Below are positions 25,503-33,258 of a stretch of 64,000 nt of DNA, piece by piece (the stretch's first letter is position 1; every line of letters begins with the position of its first letter). Below the pieces are notes generated by a model, which made no database searches, had not been told where the DNA came from, and was given only the letters and a program-made list of their open reading frames with translations. Source of the stretch: Candidatus Aegiribacteria sp. MLS_C (lineage in GTDB: Bacteria > Fermentibacterota > Fermentibacteria > Fermentibacterales > JCC-6); contig LQBI01000002.1 in NCBI GenBank assembly GCA_002030045.1, positions 124,001-188,000 on the forward strand, read 5' to 3'. The translations under genes were made by a program, and so were the position numbers.

Positions 25503-27509
25503 ATGAGAAACAGGGGTTTGATACTCATCATGACCCTTTTCCTTCTGGCGGGTACGGCCTTCTCCCTTCCCTCGATAATGGGGTTCAGGGGAGTCAACAG
25601 GGTCGTGGACGCCAGGACCATAGGGTCCAATCAGATGGCTTTCAGCCTTATCGCAAGGTACTGGAGCAGCAGCGACCAGTACTCCGACCTTCACTACAGG
25701 TCGGTGGGAAGCACTTCGGACACGGTGCTCAATGTAGAGGACACCGAACACCTGGCCCAGGGTTTCTTTATCCTGGACTACGGCCTGACCAGCTTCATGG
25801 AGATAGCCGCCAGGATAAGCTACATAGGTTCCTACTACGAGTTCGACCTCACTCCTCCCAGGAACGAGACCATAGGTCAGTGGGACGGGGTGCACGGCAT
25901 GGGCGACGTGATGCTGGGATGGAAGGCCGGGTTCACACCCACTCCTTCCAGCGAGGTCCTCTGGCTGGGTCTGGACAACTGGTTCGCATTCGCTCCCAGC
26001 AGCAACCAGACGGTTGAATGCGAGGAGTACGACGGAAGGTTCGACGCCGCTACTCCCATGTACACCATGCGGAGGCCCATGCTGTCCACGGGGCACACCA
26101 GCCTCGGGTTCGACGGCCTGGTCTCCCTCGACATGGCCCATGTATGGCCCGGCACACCGCTCAGGATGCATTTCAACGCCGGTTACTCGATGTACAAGCA
26201 GACCATCACCCTGGATGACTACAGGCTGGAGTTCGACAGCCTCGGACAGAGGTCCAGGGCCGACGAGGTAATGGTAAGAGCCGATGTCGAGGACAACGCC
26301 TTCGACTTCGGCACCGCCCTCGAGTTCCCCACCCAGTTCGCCGTGATCTATACGGAGTTCACCCTGAAGAAGTACCTCGACCGTGACCAGTACAGCTCGG
26401 TCGCCTACTTCACTCCGGGTATCCGCGTTTACTCCGGCGGCGGAGTTGTGATGGACTTCTGCTTCAATATGGGCCTGACCGACTTCGACCCCGAGTACTT
26501 CGACTTCGGTCACGAGCTCTACCAGGACGGGTCCGTTACCATGGACGAGAGGGCCGAGAGAGCTCCTCTTCCCGACGGCGGCACCCAGGACTGGGGTGTG
26601 TCCGGTACGATAGCGTTCTCCAGCGACCTGCTTGACAGGGGTCCAGCTGTTACAACTGGTACCGTCTCGGGTCTTGTCACGGATATCGAGTCCGGCGAAG
26701 CCCTGCAGGCAACGGTTTCCTTCCCCGGCACCGCTATAGAGTCCGTGGTCTCGGACGCCGAAACGGGCTTCTACAGCGTGGAGCTACCCGAGGGCAGCAT
26801 ACCGGTATCGGTTCTGGCTGATGGTTACAAGGCAGCCTCAGCCACGGTTGTCCTGGAAGCTGGACAGGACGTAGTCGTGGACTTCCAGCTCGAACCCGTG
26901 GCGGGTCTCGGCTCCATAGCCGGTACGGTCACCGAGTTCGAGAACGGAGACCCTCTCCTGGCCACGCTGACCGTGGAAGTGGACGACACCACCTACACCT
27001 TCCAGTCCACCCAGGACGGCGTCTTCCAGTTCCTGGTGCCCGAGGGTACATGGACGGTGAAGGCGGAAGCCGAGGGCTACAGGCCTTCCACCGACGTGGT
27101 CTTCGTCATGGCTGACGAAACCTCGAGGGTGGACTTCATACTCAGGCCCGCTCTTGAGGAGGGACAGGTGCTGTCCTTCGACAACATCTACTTCGACAGC
27201 GGCAGCGCCAACATCAAGCCCGAATCCTACTTCGTGCTCGACAACGTGGTCGAGATACTGAACGCCAACCCCGACGCCAGGGTGCAGATAGCCGGCCATA
27301 CCGACTCGGACGGCAGCACCGGTTACAACCAGACCCTGAGCGAGCAGAGGGCGGCTTCGGTCTTCAACTACCTGGTCCAGCGCGGAGTAGCCGCCAGCAG
27401 GCTGACCACGGTCGGCTTCGGCGAGAGCATGCCCGTAGTCCCCAACACCACGCCTTCCAACAAGGCCATGAACAGGAGGATCGAGTTCACGGTCCTCTCG
27501 AACAACTAG
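25503..27509 (+). CDS. OmpA-family outer-membrane protein with carboxypeptidase-regulatory-like repeats
   Basis: A 668-residue protein. Signal peptide about 1-21; a predicted barrel of about 350 residues; two repeats resembling the carboxypeptidase regulatory-like fold (about 388-460, GTVSGLVTDIESGEALQATV; about 465-550, GSIAGTVTEFENGDPLLATL); and an OmpA/Pal peptidoglycan-binding domain (about 556-668). The OmpA domain contains DNIYFDSGSANIKPES, the IAGHTDSDG loop and NRRIEF, with the diaminopimelate-contacting D and R kept. It probably anchors the outer membrane to the wall. Its own promoter and a strong terminator frame it as a single gene. Confidence 0.88.
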   Translation: MRNRGLILIMTLFLLAGTAFSLPSIMGFRGVNRVVDARTIGSNQMAFSLIARYWSSSDQYSDLHYRSVGSTSDTVLNVEDTEHLAQGFFILDYGLTSFMEIAARISYIGSYYEFDLTPPRNETIGQWDGVHGMGDVMLGWKAGFTPTPSSEVLWLGLDNWFAFAPSSNQTVECEEYDGRFDAATPMYTMRRPMLSTGHTSLGFDGLVSLDMAHVWPGTPLRMHFNAGYSMYKQTITLDDYRLEFDSLGQRSRADEVMVRADVEDNAFDFGTALEFPTQFAVIYTEFTLKKYLDRDQYSSVAYFTPGIRVYSGGGVVMDFCFNMGLTDFDPEYFDFGHELYQDGSVTMDERAERAPLPDGGTQDWGVSGTIAFSSDLLDRGPAVTTGTVSGLVTDIESGEALQATVSFPGTAIESVVSDAETGFYSVELPEGSIPVSVLADGYKAASATVVLEAGQDVVVDFQLEPVAGLGSIAGTVTEFENGDPLLATLTVEVDDTTYTFQSTQDGVFQFLVPEGTWTVKAEAEGYRPSTDVVFVMADETSRVDFILRPALEEGQVLSFDNIYFDSGSANIKPESYFVLDNVVEILNANPDARVQIAGHTDSDGSTGYNQTLSEQRAASVFNYLVQRGVAASRLTTVGFGESMPVVPNTTPSNKAMNRRIEFTVLSNN

Positions 27510-27531
27510 GCCCGGGGAACCGCGATAGAAC

Positions 27532-27563
27532 GGGGGGCGGGGTTACCCGCCCCCCTTCCTTTA
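27532..27563 (+). terminator. Strong terminator after the OmpA-like gene
   Basis: A perfect 10-bp G/C stem (27532-27541 with 27546-27555, four-base loop) followed by TTCCTTT. Classic rho-independent terminator shape for the plus strand. Confidence 0.85.
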
Positions 27564-27627
27564 CCCTTGATACGCTATCCAGGCTCAAGGATGTGCCATC
27601 GGCGGAAGAAGTCCGGTCCGGATAGGC

Positions 27628-28053
27628 TTACTCCTTAACAGAAGGTCTGATGCCAGTCTTCCTCCAGTTCAGGAACTGTTCCAGTATGCGTCCATGATCG
27701 AAAGCGATGTCCTCGGGCAGGGATCCCGGGTCGAATACGACGGCACTGGCCGCATCGTCACCTCCGTGGGGAACTCCGCTGGCCCGGCAGTGATAGACGA
27801 CGCTCACCGTATCACCCCTGGGGTCCCGCCAGGGTCTGGAGTACACATGGAACATCTCAAGTACCTCCACATCCAGGGAAGTCTCCTCCAAAGCCTCTCT
27901 GCGCACGGACTCCGCCAGGCTCTCTCCGGGGTCCACGAAGCCGCCGGGAAGGGCCCATCCCTCCGGAGGGTTCCTTCTTCTTATCAGGACGATCCCTCCG
28001 TCATCCATCTCGATGATGGCGTCAACTGTCAGCAGCGGTGTAACCGGTCTCAT
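27628..28053 (-). CDS. Nudix hydrolase
   Basis: A 141-residue Nudix-family pyrophosphohydrolase. The Nudix box G-x5-E-x7-REUxEExGU is present, with core PGESLAESVRREALEETS, so the metal-binding glutamates are intact; the usual final G of EExG is S. The N-terminus (TVDAIIEMDDGGIVLIRRRNPPEGWALPGG) resembles ADP-ribose pyrophosphatase / NADH-pyrophosphatase-like members. Substrate cannot be fixed. ATG at 28053; it is divergent from the thioredoxin lipoprotein gene. Confidence 0.88.
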   Translation of the reverse strand: MRPVTPLLTVDAIIEMDDGGIVLIRRRNPPEGWALPGGFVDPGESLAESVRREALEETSLDVEVLEMFHVYSRPWRDPRGDTVSVVYHCRASGVPHGGDDAASAVVFDPGSLPEDIAFDHGRILEQFLNWRKTGIRPSVKE

Positions 28054-28063
28054 GTCCCTCCAA

Positions 28064-28093
28064 TTGTTACATTTGGAACAAATGAGTTATATT
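28064..28093 (+). promoter_or_regulatory. Possible promoter of the thioredoxin-like gene
   Basis: TTGTTA (28064-28069), 18 bases, TATATT (28088-28093), in an AT-rich pocket ahead of the thioredoxin-like gene. The -10 is good, the -35 moderate. Confidence 0.4.
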
Positions 28094-28176
28094 CAAACCT
28101 ATATATACCGTTGATGGTCGTTGCGCGAAACCGAAAAGGCAGGGAACAGATGAGACAGAACTCGGGAAGGGATGCG

Positions 28177-28641
28177 ATGAAGAGATATCTGATAGCCATG
28201 ATGGTGATGGCCGGTTTGTTCACAGGAGCATGTGGCGGTTCCGGCGGGACCGGGGAAGCTCAGGGGAATTCGCCGGCCGAGACGGACGTGGAACTGGTTT
28301 GGTTCCATGATGATTTCCACGGTGCCAGCGCCGAGGCGGAGACTTCGGGGAAACCGATGATGATAGACATGTATGCCGACTGGTGCGGACCCTGCAGGAC
28401 CCTGGGCGAGCAGTTTTTCACCAGCGAGGAGATGCATTCCGTGCTCTCCAATTTCGTTCTTCTGCGGATTGATCTGGACAAGCCGGAAATGGCCACCTAC
28501 GCACAGCGCTACAACGTGTCCGCGATACCCTGTGTCGTCATCGCCAGGGCGGACGGAACCGAGATCGACCGAATTGTCGGTACCACTCGCACCATAGGTG
28601 AGTACGTGAGGGCTCTGGAGGGTATCCTGGAGAGCATCTGA
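28177..28641 (+). CDS. Thioredoxin-fold lipoprotein
   Basis: A 154-residue exported thiol-disulfide protein. A signal sequence ends in lipobox FTGAC (Cys19). The thioredoxin fold has the active site YADWCGPCRTL, the cis-proline turn VSAIPCVVI and a terminal helix. It resembles thioredoxin-like proteins of the DsbD C-terminal type, which reduce periplasmic disulfides or heme/cytochrome thiols. ATG 28177 has GGAAGG upstream. The barrel/DOMON cluster follows, so a redox partnership is possible but unproven. Confidence 0.88.
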   Translation: MKRYLIAMMVMAGLFTGACGGSGGTGEAQGNSPAETDVELVWFHDDFHGASAEAETSGKPMMIDMYADWCGPCRTLGEQFFTSEEMHSVLSNFVLLRIDLDKPEMATYAQRYNVSAIPCVVIARADGTEIDRIVGTTRTIGEYVRALEGILESI

Positions 28642-28662
28642 GCCGGCCTGATCGATCCTTTG

Positions 28663-28689
28663 CGGGCGGGGAACCGGTTTTCCCGCCCG
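28663..28689. terminator. Bidirectional terminator between convergent genes
   Basis: A G/C-rich stem (CGGGCGGG...CCCGCCCG with one bulge) lies inside a wider TCCTTTG/CAAAGGA repeat, between the thioredoxin-like gene and the convergent DUF5777-like gene. Likely ends both transcripts. Confidence 0.6.
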
Positions 28690-28707
28690 GTGCATCAAAG
28701 GAGTCGG

Positions 28708-29436
28708 TCAGAACATCCTTCTGATCTGGAAACCGACCGCCAGTTCGTCTCCATTCACTCCCATTATCTGGGTCTGAGGTCCTATCCACGGGTTGTTGGT
28801 GAGGGCCAGTAGGAACTGATGGCCCCAGGTGCTGTACCTGGACCCGAAGGAGAAGCAGTCATTCTCGGCAACATCATTTGCAGCAGGGAAGTACTCCCCC
28901 CAGAGGCTCATGTCCTCCATGACGTAGAACTCGAGCCCGAAGCCCGGTCCGCCCTCCTCCTGGTGCCCGTCGTATGCGTAGTTGACCACAGGCCTGATCA
29001 TGTCGCCCGCCAGCAGTGCCGAAAGACCGACAGTGGCTGTGAGGCCGCCCTCCCAGTCGTCGTTGGCGGTGCTTCCCGTTCTGAAAGTGTAATATCCGGC
29101 GTTGAGCTCAAAAAAAGCCGGTTCAAGGGCCGACTCCATCCAGCCGAGTTCAATGGAGTGGCTTCGCGCCGAGATACCGTTCCCGTAGGACAGGTAGGCA
29201 TTATCCATTGGGAAGTACCTTATGCCGAAGGCCACGTTCGCTCCGTCGTCCATTCCGAAGAAGGACTCCAGCGGACTGTCCTCGAAGGCTTCGCCGAAGA
29301 AGCGGTGGTTGACTGTGATCTCGAACGACCCCTCCGACAGGCCGCTGACGGGTGTCATGATGTTCAGCATGGCACCCTGGTAGTCCGAAGCGAATACCAT
29401 TACGCTGAGTGTCACAAGGAGTGCCAGGTATCGCAT
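28708..29436 (-). CDS. DUF5777-like beta-barrel protein
   Basis: A 242-residue exported protein with a short signal peptide (MRYLALLVTLSVMVFA). Features resembling the DUF5777 beta-barrel family include ITVNHRFFGEA, the FFGMDDGANVAFGIRYFP stretch, alternating strands, and a late GHQFLLALTNN. In Bacteroidetes-type genomes such barrels occur beside YceI or cytochrome-like redox proteins. Here two DOMON genes precede it on the same strand, with gaps of 24 and 22 bp, so all three are probably co-transcribed. Outer-membrane location is inferred. Confidence 0.65.
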   Translation of the reverse strand: MRYLALLVTLSVMVFASDYQGAMLNIMTPVSGLSEGSFEITVNHRFFGEAFEDSPLESFFGMDDGANVAFGIRYFPMDNAYLSYGNGISARSHSIELGWMESALEPAFFELNAGYYTFRTGSTANDDWEGGLTATVGLSALLAGDMIRPVVNYAYDGHQEEGGPGFGLEFYVMEDMSLWGEYFPAANDVAENDCFSFGSRYSTWGHQFLLALTNNPWIGPQTQIMGVNGDELAVGFQIRRMF

Positions 29437-29460
29437 GTCATTCTCCTTTCAAGGTGGGCC

Positions 29461-30006
29461 CTAGAGTTCCAGGGAGGCTGTCTCAGCCCAGGAGTGGACC
29501 GAGGTGAAGTCGTCGGCGCCGTCCTGTCCGTAGGCGAAGATAACGTCATAAGTGGTTCCCTCCGTGTAGACCTTGTCGTAATCATCCCCGGAATCCAATG
29601 GGACCCTGAACTCCACGACCGTCTCACCTGCGGACTCGGAGCCGGATATGGTTTCCACGTCGTCGGTCCCGCCCAGGCTGACGTCCGAGGCATGGGTCAC
29701 CTGGCCGGTCCCGTAGTCGTCGCGGAGCTGCGCCGAACCTCCTGCTACGTAACCGATAAGGAGGTCGGCCTCATCCATTGCTGATACCGGGTCGAACCCA
29801 ACGGCCACCCAGCCGGTTGTGGGGGCCGTGAGCCTTATTCTGAGCGTTGATAGTGAATCCTCGAACTGCCATTCAAGGATGTAGTCCCCAGCAGAGTACT
29901 GCTTCCATCCGCCCTCCTCCGTCGGGCCAGTGGCATCTTCGCCGCAGCCGGCGACTGCGAGTGCCAGAAGAAGCCCTGCGGACGTCATCGGTATTGCACG
30001 AAACAT
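29461..30006 (-). CDS. DOMON-domain lipoprotein (first of three paralogues)
   Basis: A 181-residue protein with lipobox AVAGC (Cys21) followed by one DOMON domain. The DOMON signature TGWVAVGFDP is followed by DEADLLIGYV, a THASDVSLGGTDDV stretch and a terminal VEFRVPLDSGD strand. DOMON domains bind heme or sugars and often act in electron transfer outside the cytoplasm. ATG 30006 is preceded by GGAG. It shares motifs and order with the genes at 30029-30598 and 30725-31279, indicating tandem duplication. No second domain is attached. Confidence 0.83.
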   Translation of the reverse strand: MFRAIPMTSAGLLLALAVAGCGEDATGPTEEGGWKQYSAGDYILEWQFEDSLSTLRIRLTAPTTGWVAVGFDPVSAMDEADLLIGYVAGGSAQLRDDYGTGQVTHASDVSLGGTDDVETISGSESAGETVVEFRVPLDSGDDYDKVYTEGTTYDVIFAYGQDGADDFTSVHSWAETASLEL

Positions 30007-30028
30007 ATTGCTCCATTCGTTGCTTGTA

Positions 30029-30598
30029 TCAGTCCAGCACGACCTGGAAGGTCTCCACCCACCGGTGTCGGCCGGTGAAACCATCGGAATCCTCGGGTCC
30101 GTATGCCAGCATCACACTATGGGAGGTGCCCCGTTCCAGGTCATGGTCGAAACTGTCACCGGTCGCCACCGGCCTGGTGAACGAGATGGTAGTCCTGCCA
30201 TCGGTCTCCGTTCCGGAAGCCGATAGTATGTCCATGGTACCACCCAGTTCGCTGTCGGCGGAGTGGGAAGTGTATCCATCCCCCCACTGGTCGCTTATGA
30301 ACACTTCCTCATTTTCCACATACCCTATGATCATGTCTCCGTCAAGCATCACAGAGGACGCGTCGAACCCCACGGCCACCCATCCGGTCGCTGGAGCCGA
30401 AACCGTGAAGGTGACATCTTCCTCGAGGAAATCCCACGTAAGGGTGACCCCATCGCTGGATATCCCTCCGGCAGCGGCATCGGGACCGGTCTCCTCAGCC
30501 GGTCGAACGGCCTCCTCCGAACCGGAGCCGCCGCATGCGGACATTATCGACAGAAGGGCAAGGATTGCTGATCCGCCGAAGAGTGAAAACCTTTCCAT
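30029..30598 (-). CDS. DOMON-domain lipoprotein (second of three paralogues)
   Basis: A 189-residue lipoprotein (lipobox IMSAC, Cys22) with a low-complexity linker and one DOMON domain: TGWVAVGFDASS, GDMIIGYVENEE, SHSADSELGGTMDI and ISFTRPVATGDSFD. It is the most divergent of the three at the N-terminus, being built on a Gly/Glu-rich spacer. ATG 30598 lies just after GGAGG. It heads the minus-strand unit DOMON-DOMON-DUF5777 and is divergent from the third paralogue across a palindrome. Confidence 0.83.
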   Translation of the reverse strand: MERFSLFGGSAILALLSIMSACGGSGSEEAVRPAEETGPDAAAGGISSDGVTLTWDFLEEDVTFTVSAPATGWVAVGFDASSVMLDGDMIIGYVENEEVFISDQWGDGYTSHSADSELGGTMDILSASGTETDGRTTISFTRPVATGDSFDHDLERGTSHSVMLAYGPEDSDGFTGRHRWVETFQVVLD

Positions 30599-30658
30599 GA
30601 TCCTCCTTCCGGTCCATGTCTTCACATTCGGGAACTTACTACACGGTCGGTACTTGTA

Positions 30659-30676
30659 TTATTGTCCATACAATAA
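30659..30676. promoter_or_regulatory. Palindrome between divergent DOMON genes
   Basis: A perfect 7-bp inverted repeat, TTATTGT-CCAT-ACAATAA, lies in the AT-rich gap between the second and third DOMON genes. Its position between two divergent starts suggests an operator for a dimeric regulator, which is not encoded beside it. Confidence 0.4.
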
Positions 30677-30724
30677 CTTACAAAAAGGGTCGTCATTTCC
30701 ATGTACGAAGGTCTGGAGGATTAA

Positions 30725-31279
30725 ATGAAAAAGGCAATGCTGGCCTGTTCGATCCTTGTCGCCCTGTCATCGGCCCAGTTCTGGCAGGAACTGACCCTGG
30801 AGGACTTCACCCTGAGGTGGGCGACGGTCTCAGCCAGCGAACTGGCGGTGGAACTCAGCGGACCCACCACCGGCTGGGTGGCGGTGGGTTTCGATCCCGC
30901 CACCGCCATGCAGAATGCGAACATCATAATCGGGTACGTCGCTTCAGGAGTCCCTTTCATCAGGGACGATTTCGGCGTGGCACCCACCTCGCATGCCGCG
31001 GACACCCTTCTGGGCGGCAGCCATGACCTGATAATAGACGGCGGGACCGAGAACGCAGGCACTACGGAGATAATGTTCACCATACCCCTGGACTCGGGAG
31101 ACCAGTACGACAAACCCCTGGTTCCCGGGAACACCTACCCGATCATCCTCGCAAGGAGCGCCAACGGTCAGGATTCCTTCTCCGCGCCCCACGCAGTTGC
31201 TGCAACCTCACAGATCGAGATACTCGGTCTTTCACTCGACGGCAGCACCTGGGGAGGATTGAAGGCGCCGGAGTTCTGA
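30725..31279 (+). CDS. Secreted DOMON-domain protein (third of three paralogues)
   Basis: A 184-residue exported protein with a Sec signal (MKKAMLACSILVALSSA) but no lipobox at the cleavage site, unlike its two neighbours. The DOMON domain shows TGWVAVGFDPATAM, NANIIIGYVASG, SHAADTLLGGSHDL and MFTIPLDSGDQYD. The motif run matches the 29461 gene most closely. A soluble form next to two anchored forms suggests division of roles, for example a diffusible and membrane-held redox or ligand carrier; this is inference. Confidence 0.83.
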   Translation: MKKAMLACSILVALSSAQFWQELTLEDFTLRWATVSASELAVELSGPTTGWVAVGFDPATAMQNANIIIGYVASGVPFIRDDFGVAPTSHAADTLLGGSHDLIIDGGTENAGTTEIMFTIPLDSGDQYDKPLVPGNTYPIILARSANGQDSFSAPHAVAATSQIEILGLSLDGSTWGGLKAPEF

Positions 31280-31398
31280 TCACGGGATCCTCCATGTAGG
31301 ACCGCCCCTCGGGCCGGGCCCTTTCGGCATCAGTCGGAACCTTCAAACCGCGTCATGGAAGTTTCGACCGGCGGTTAACGCAGGAGTATATTCCCGCG

Positions 31399-32805
31399 AT
31401 GAAAAAGGGGAGACGCGGCTCGGAACTGCGTGACACCTTCCGGATCTCAACCCGGGAAGGTGTCTACGCACAGGTTTTTGCGAGTCTTGCGGGGGCGGGT
31501 TCGGTCTTCATCACAAGGCTGGCGGTGATGATGGGCGCAACTCCCGCCCATTTCGGTGTCCTCTCCGCCATCGGGCAGTTCTCACAGGCGCTTCAGCCCC
31601 TGGGGGTGGCGATCACGCGAAGGCGGATCGTACGGAAGCCGGTTATACTGGCCTTTGCGGCGGTTGCAAGATCCATGGCCCCGCTGCTGGGTCTGATCCC
31701 CCTTCTTCTTCCCTACAGGACTGCGCTTCCCCTGGTGCTTGCGATCTACGCCGCCTATTCAGCGGTGCTTGCCGTATGCACCAACATGTGGACCGGATGG
31801 ATCGCAGACATGGTCCCCAGGGGGATCCGCGGAAGGTTCTTCGCCCAGAGGAACCAGGTGCTGATGATAGCCGGTGTGCTGGCCTCCTTCCTCTTCGGGG
31901 CCTTGGTGGACCTCTACTCGGAGGAAAAGGGATGGCTGGCCGGTTCACTTTCGGGGCTCCTCGGCATAAGGGGCGACCCGTCGTCCCTCCCCTGGGTCTT
32001 CCTGGGAGTCTTCGCACTGGCAGGGGCGATCGGACTGGCGGGGCTCCCTGTCCTGAAACGGCAGCCGGAGAGGCCGAAGGAGAGGGAGGAGGAACCTTTC
32101 CTCTCAATGCTGGCTAAACCTTTCCGCGACAGGAATTTCAGGCATCTCTCACTATTTGGTGTCTGGTGGATGATGGCGGTGGGCATAGGAGCTCCGTTCT
32201 GGCAGCCCTTCATGATCCAGCGTCTTCACATGGACCTTGTCCAGATGCTGGTATACGGCACTGTATCCACCGTGGGGGCCCAGCTGGCCATCCGCCCCTG
32301 GGGAAGGTTCATAGACAGGCACGGCAACAAGCCGGCCATGCGGCTTGCACTGCTAATGGGCTCGGTGAATCCCCTGATGTGGCTCGTCCTGACCCCGGAG
32401 AACTACTGGTTCATCTTTCTGGAAGCCCTCCTGTCCGGGGTCATGTGGTCCTGCGCGGGCATAGTGACCGCCAACATGGTGCTTGCGGTAGCACCGGACA
32501 GTTACAGGCAGATGTACTCGGGAGTCTTCAACGCCCTCTCGAGTATCGCGATGATGACAACGATGCTCCTCTCGGGTTTCTTCCTGCCCGACGGCATGAT
32601 GCTGCTGGGCAGGTACCTGTATCCCGAACAGGTGCTCTTCCTGGTAACCGCCTTCGCCCGGCTGAGTGCGGAGATACCCCTTGCATGGGTGCACGAGCAT
32701 GACTCGACGCCGATGAGTGTGCTGGTGAGGAGGTTCAACGCCTACGCAAAGGTGGGGATCACCGGGGCCCTGATGCTGGTGGTGCGGAGGAGGAAGACCA
32801 GGTGA
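31399..32805 (+). CDS. Major facilitator superfamily transporter
   Basis: A 468-residue integral membrane protein with about 12 hydrophobic helices and MFS character. The N-terminal half has a Gly-rich helix with SAIGQFSQALQPLG and the cytoplasmic loop IADMVPRGIRGRFFAQRNQ, similar to MFS members annotated as YihN/UhpC-like or unknown. The inter-domain loop is charged (QPERPKEREEEP). ATG 31399 has AGGAG upstream. Neighbours give no substrate clue. Confidence 0.85.
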   Translation: MKKGRRGSELRDTFRISTREGVYAQVFASLAGAGSVFITRLAVMMGATPAHFGVLSAIGQFSQALQPLGVAITRRRIVRKPVILAFAAVARSMAPLLGLIPLLLPYRTALPLVLAIYAAYSAVLAVCTNMWTGWIADMVPRGIRGRFFAQRNQVLMIAGVLASFLFGALVDLYSEEKGWLAGSLSGLLGIRGDPSSLPWVFLGVFALAGAIGLAGLPVLKRQPERPKEREEEPFLSMLAKPFRDRNFRHLSLFGVWWMMAVGIGAPFWQPFMIQRLHMDLVQMLVYGTVSTVGAQLAIRPWGRFIDRHGNKPAMRLALLMGSVNPLMWLVLTPENYWFIFLEALLSGVMWSCAGIVTANMVLAVAPDSYRQMYSGVFNALSSIAMMTTMLLSGFFLPDGMMLLGRYLYPEQVLFLVTAFARLSAEIPLAWVHEHDSTPMSVLVRRFNAYAKVGITGALMLVVRRRKTR

Positions 32806-32810
32806 CGGGG

Positions 32811-33035
32811 TCAGTCCGCCGCCTCCATGCTGATGATGTAGACCCTCTGGAAGACTTCCGCAACGGGGTCCCAGGCGAGGACCCCGTCTTCGACGACAAC
32901 AATCTCCCAGGATCGTCTCCGGGAGCCTGAGCCGGTCATCCTTGCGCATCCAATGAGCCGGCCCTCCGGTGACCAGACATCGAAGTGCGTTTCGTACCAG
33001 ATTCGCGCATCCCCGAGTCTTGCACGGAAAACGTA
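32811..33035 (-). pseudogene. Start-less coding remnant
   Basis: A 74-codon minus-strand frame bounded by TAA 33036-33038 and TGA 32811-32813. It reads like real protein (ARIWYETHFDVWSPEG, SWEIVVVEDGVLAWDP, VYIISMEAAD) with the usual G/C third bases. No ATG, GTG or TTG occurs before the internal ATG at 32939, leaving at most 42 residues. It looks like the 3' end of a decayed gene or a short beta-rich protein whose start has been lost. I do not recognise the family. Confidence 0.4.
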
Positions 33036-33211
33036 TTAATACTGTCAGTGGGTTGTGAAGGTCTCCAGGACTCCGGTTCATAACAGATTCAAGCGCGGAA
33101 GGGCAGGGGGAAGTATCTCCCAGCTCTTCCGACATTGCCATAGAGTTCTTTAACTTGACCGCTCCAAGGGCCTCGATGAAACCGGCCGCTCTTGAGCGGC
33201 TGATTCGAATA

Positions 33212-33245
33212 AAAGTGCCGGGAGGACGTATCCCCCCGACACTTT
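33212..33245 (-). terminator. Terminator of the C13 peptidase gene
   Basis: An inverted repeat of about 13 bp with one mismatch (AAGTGCCGGG... with CCCGACACTT) lies 14 bases past the peptidase stop. On the minus strand it is followed by TTTTATT; the plus strand also has a T-rich flank, so it may work in both directions. Confidence 0.75.
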
Positions 33246-33258
33246 GTTTTCTTAGAAC

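Larger units (their letters stand above)
32806..33258. other. Gap after the MFS gene: remnant frame and two hairpins
   Basis: About 450 bases between the MFS gene and the convergent C13 peptidase gene. It holds a start-less minus-strand frame (32811-33035), then a perfect 7-bp hairpin GCCGCTC/GAGCGGC (about 33185-33200) and the terminator at 33212-33245. I see no intact gene. Confidence 0.5.

Noticed and set aside
32353-33141. A 262-codon minus-strand frame over the MFS gene end
   Set aside because: Mostly antisense to the MFS coding region; only the separate frame at 32811-33035 looks protein-like.
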